The translations under genes were made by a program, and so were the position numbers. Under the pieces are notes generated by a model, which ran no database searches, was not told where the DNA came from, and saw only the letters and a list, made by a program, of their open reading frames with translations. Of a DNA stretch of 64,000 nucleotides, positions 60,579-64,000 are shown piece after piece; position 1 is the stretch's first letter, and every line of letters starts with the position of its first letter. The stretch is taken from NCBI GenBank assembly GCA_025330725.1, contig JAIWND010000001.1:62001-126000 (forward strand). Reading direction: 5' to 3'. The stretch comes from Chlamydoabsidia padenii (lineage: Eukaryota; Mucoromycota; Mucoromycetes; Mucorales; Cunninghamellaceae).

Positions 60579-60917
60579 CCCTTTTGCATGAATTCCCCCC
60601 TCCCCCACGGTTGTTTTGGTCTCATACATTTATATCATTTTGCTTTTGTATTTTTAATCATTAAAATTGTTTTCTTCTCTATCATTCCATTTGATATCAT
60701 TTCAATCACGTTGGTGAATGATGTGGGTGCCTGACCTAGGGATGGGCACTCTTCGAGACCCGATGACGCCCAACAAGGGTCCAGCAGAAATCGGTATTTA
60801 AAAATCCATCAAGTCCATTTCTTTGTCTTCATTTTTTTTTTTTTTTCCTCTTCTTCCTTTCCTTTAATTTGTAGTTGATCTTTTCCCTCCTCTTTATATA
60901 CTATATGGACACCTCAC
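60579..60917. other. Short intergenic region
   Basis: C-run after the stop, ATTAAAATTG near 60660 as possible 3' signal, and a T-tract with pyrimidine-rich leader (60828-60860) before the next gene. GTATTTAAAAATCC near 60793 is at best a weak motif variant. Confidence 0.45.
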
Positions 60918-62837
60918 ATGGATGATTCTTCTACAACTCAAGAAAATGATGATTTTCAGGACCGAGCCACCTTTACAGGACGAAAACAAGCCAGAATCCG
61001 TCCCAATCAACACGAAATGGTGACACGGTGTTCTCTTTGCTTCGCCCACTGGACCAATTGCGGACCTCATCGGATTATTAGTCTCAGGTGTGGCCATACT
61101 TTTGGGGAAAAGTAAGTAAAACACTACTACAGTCATTTAAAAGCTAAGCTAACCTCTCTATACTAGGTGCATACTAGATTTAATCAAGTCAACTGGCCTT
61201 AATGCTTCCTGTCCAACTTGTAGGCAAGTCTTACTTTATGAAATGATTGGGAAGAGCAAGATACTAATATGGTTTAATATAGGGATATGGTACGTCGATC
61301 TCACCTTCGTCCGATATGGCCAAACAAGGTATTTCAAGACGACGACACCTTGCTTAACACTTTGAAACAGGAACTGGAACAAACGCAGGCAACACTAGAG
61401 GAAACAATACGACAACTAGACGATACCAACTCTCAATATCAACAATGTCGTTTGGCTTTAAAAGAACTATCAGAAGATCAGCTCTTGGTCTCCCAGGATC
61501 AGCAACAACAGCAACAACCTCGAAACAACTTGAAACCAGCTTCCATAAACAGCGCTGATGCCTCATTCCACTTGGTAGATACCAACCTATTGTCAAACGA
61601 GGTAAGGAATGGGCTCCCTCTCTCTCAACATGTCACTCACCTTACTCTCTTTTATATATATAAATCAATAGCGGCATGTGACACGTGTGATGGCAGTCGC
61701 TCCTGAAGAAGAAATGGTGGTGGCAACAATGAAACAAGGAACCCATAACCATGGTCTATACAAGCTTAGTCTTAGAGATCTCCGTAGTTGTGAATACATT
61801 GGAAATCACTCTGGTCTTGTCCGAGACGTCAAAAGCTCTACAAATAAGGTCGACAATGGGAATGTGACCTTGTTGTCTACCGGTTTCGATAAAACACTCA
61901 AGCTCACTTCTGCTTCCAACAACTGCACTGTCTTGACGTAAGTCACAATCTTAAACATTCTTGTTAGATCTTGCCTTATTAATGTGGTCTTTTTATTATC
62001 ATTCAGGTACAATCTTCCTTTAGCAGGTTGGTCATGTGAATTCAACTGCGTTGATACAAATCAGTTTTACTGTGGACTCTCCAACAACTCTATATTGGTA
62101 TTTGACATCCGGAACACCAAAAACCATTTACACCAATTATTCGACAAGAAAAAGACGGCCAATGCACCAATACACACCATGATTTCATGCCAGCTTGATG
62201 GTGATTACCAAACTTCGACTCTGATATGTGCCAGTCTGACACATACTTATCAATGGGAATGGATACAGGGCGAACAAGAACCTACTTATGATTTCTTCCC
62301 GAACCAGGAAAAAGGTAATAGGATAGTAAAGGAACTATTTATTACTTTTTACTAATATCTTGTCATTATTTAGGCTATACTCCTTATGCTCTTGCTTTTG
62401 ACAATAAATATAAATCCTTGATGGTGTCCAGCCGCGCATCCGGATTCTCCAAACATACGGTAATGCAACAATCATCTACTGACGGGGATAACGACGAAGC
62501 TAGTAAGGAATGGAAAATAATGTGGAAACATACCAATCCTCAGTATCAAAAGAACATGACACGGACGGATCTCTATGAAGGATTGGCCTGTTTTAGTGAC
62601 GATAATGGAGCGGTAAGTAGTGTGGAAAGCGCAAGAGAAATGGAACTGCTACTAACGTCACGGGGGGGGGGTTTCTTTGTATAGATATATTTAAGAAACA
62701 TGGAGGGACCAGTACAAACGATACCAGCGGAGCCAGCTCAGCAAGTGGTGGATACCAAATCAACGCATATCCAGGATCGACAATTCTTAATCTCATTGAC
62801 CGACAACAAGATCAAACTATACAACAAGCGTGAATGA
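60918..62837 (+). CDS. RFWD3: RFWD3-like RING/WD40 E3 ubiquitin ligase
   Basis: Six or seven exons. The N-terminal RING reads C-S-L-C (residues about 38-41), then ISLRCGHTFGEKCIL and CPTCRDMVRRSHLRPIW; the run into RPIW-type sequence is typical of RFWD3. A coiled coil follows (LLNTLKQELEQTQATLEETI), then WD-type repeats (VMAVAPEEEMVVATM, TLLSTGFDKTLKLTS, NQFYCGLSNNSILVFDIR, ALAFDNKYKSLMV, FLISLTDNKIKLYNKRE). Animal RFWD3 ubiquitinates RPA at stalled replication forks; a DNA-repair role is inferred from family. ATG 60918 was chosen as the first in frame with the RING. Confidence 0.9.
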
Positions 62838-63324
62838 AGGTGGAGAACACTATATCAAGAATGAAGGCTCAGAATGGACGGATTTACTCTTTTTCATCTG
62901 GATCATGTTTGGCTTGCTTGTCGAGGTGATGGTTGGATCTTGATCAAGTATGGATGCACTCTTGCCTTGGATCCTGCTTCCTAATCATATGCTCCTATGG
63001 ACTCTTGTGCATGACATACCATGGTGAAATGGCCCATAGTAGTAGTAATATAATATACACTTTTACCTCCAATAATAAACATGCGATTTGCACTCTCTTT
63101 ATGACCCTTTATCGTCCTACTATTAATTGCGTTTAAATATGTGTGTAGACTTGTGGTGTTAATAATAATAATAATAAAAGATACATGTAGTCCTGATCAT
63201 GCACGAACACATGTAATCATATAATATAATACAAATAGTGTTGTCGTTTTTTTTTTGTTTATTGTAATAGAAGGATATATAAATCAAGTTAACTATGCTA
63301 GGGATATATGATGGTAGATGTGAA
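62838..63324. other. Convergent intergenic region
   Basis: Between the stops of the RFWD3-like gene and the small minus-strand gene. AATAATAATAATAATAAAAG (63160-63179) is a likely poly(A) region for the former; the T-tract at 63247-63257 and TTTATT suit the latter. No gene seen. Confidence 0.5.
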
Positions 63325-63858
63325 TCAGTCAGAAGGCATAATCATATCCAAGAGATCACCAATCATATCACAAAACGCCGCATTATCTTGTTCTGTCTTG
63401 ATCGTGGCTGTTTTCCGCAACGCTTCAAACGCACCCCAATGTATACGATACGTCCATTCAATGATGAGGTAAGTACCGACAATAAAAGCAAGTTGTTGGA
63501 AATCCCTAATGCCAGATGAGCCAGTCAGACCATGAGTTCATGACGAACTCATTTAGCAGCCTTGATCAACCGGTCGCCAGTCCTGTGTCGGCTCAAGTTG
63601 ATGTATTGACGGAAAGTACTGGCTTGAATGCTTTGTTGCATGAAGGGTACAAGGATCTTGCTTTGATAAAAGTGATGAAGTGAGCTGATGGACGCTGGTG
63701 ATTGGGCCATTCGTGGTTCGACGGTATGTGGTGACGGATGGTTCGAGGTAATGGTGTGGGTAATGGTGAAGCATCGGTATTGATAGCGACTATAAGGAGT
63801 GAGGTGTCGACAGGTTAAAAGTACACTATTGATACTACTTGACAAGCCGAAGAATCAT
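63325..63858 (-). CDS. Small unknown protein, three exons, 139 aa, possibly mitochondrial membrane
   Basis: Proposed exons on the minus strand: 63839-63858, 63571-63789 and 63325-63505; phases agree and the total is 420 bases. The product begins MILRLVNRYQYRCFTITHTI, basic and without acidic residues, as in a presequence. It continues through FYQSKILVPFMQQSIQASTF and FQQLAFIVGTYLIIEWTYRI (one hydrophobic segment) to a C-terminus ending GDLLDMIMPSD. Intron 2 needs an unusual GTTGAT donor; without it the frame ends in KAAK at 63549. Family not recognised. A motif copy (CGGGATTTAAATA, 63948-63960) sits 90 bp upstream. Confidence 0.5.
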
Positions 63859-63947
63859 GTTGTTCAAGGTACAGTATCTGTGGAAGAAGAAGAGGAAGAA
63901 GGAAAAATATAAAGTGGGCAAATCTGCAAGCATTTGAATCTACAAAT

Positions 63948-63960
63948 CGGGATTTAAATA
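63948..63960 (+). promoter_or_regulatory. Composite promoter motif upstream of the small minus-strand gene
   Basis: CGGGATTTAAATA, a TTTAAA-type member of the recurrent motif family, 90 bp from the ATG at 63858. Confidence 0.45.
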
Positions 63961-64000
63961 CCATATAATAAACCTGTATGTCCTCAACTAAAATGATATT

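Overview
This window looks like nuclear DNA of an early-diverging filamentous fungus, most likely a Mucoromycota (Mucorales-type) species. This is inferred from gene content and structure, not from a database search. The genes carry many short introns (about 45-100 nt, GTAAGT-like donors, CTAAC/CTNAC branch sites, TAG/CAG acceptors). Intergenic DNA is AT-rich with many homopolymer tracts. The proteins are typical fungal housekeeping types (Bem3, Cdc55, Arh1, Pis1, Ufe1, Vps53, Mtc1, Ppn1, Idi1, a P5B ATPase, a Trk transporter, a Fungal_trans regulator). I see no intact transposon, rRNA, tRNA or CRISPR array.

Layout. 1-3.5 kb: relic of a spliced gene (minus), a four-copy 238-bp tandem satellite, then gene-free DNA. 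3.5-7.3 kb: Bem3-type RhoGAP. 8.1-10.3 kb: PP2A B55 subunit (minus). 11.0-13.2 kb: PPR protein. 13.5-15.8 kb: Trk K+ transporter. 16.0-17.5 kb: adrenodoxin reductase (minus), sharing a 171-bp promoter with an LRR protein (17.7-19.4 kb). 19.7-20.8 kb: phosphatidylinositol synthase. 20.8-23.6 kb: gene-poor DNA with a second satellite related to the first. 23.6-26.3 kb: transcription factor with a degenerate zinc cluster. 26.8 kb: tiny spliced gene. 27.6-33.1 kb: P5B ATPase (minus). 33.4-34.5 kb: syntaxin-18/Ufe1 (minus), divergent from VPS53 (34.7-38.2 kb). 39.3-40.1 kb: CAP-Gly protein. 40.5-42.7 kb: ADIP/Msd1-like coiled coil. 43.3-43.7 kb: second, shortened copy of the relic at the left end. 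44.6-45.5 kb: IPP isomerase with a frameshift. 46.1-47.0 kb: unknown protein. 47.9-49.5 kb: endopolyphosphatase. 49.7-55.2 kb: large DUF3712 membrane protein (minus). 57.2-58.6 kb: Mtc1 (minus). 59-64 kb: three small spliced genes and an RFWD3-like RING/WD protein.

The genes do not form one pathway. Several act on endomembranes and the vacuole: Ufe1 and Vps53 in SNARE/tether trafficking, the P5B ATPase and Ppn1 as probable vacuolar proteins, Pis1 in phospholipid synthesis.

The most interesting signals are three. (1) A recurring composite motif, GGCGGGATTTGAAA or its reverse complement, lies about 90-280 bp upstream of most start codons in either orientation and also at the head of the satellite units. 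(2) The B55 gene appears to contain a single-nucleotide exon at 9894. (3) The IPP isomerase gene carries a one-base frameshift.
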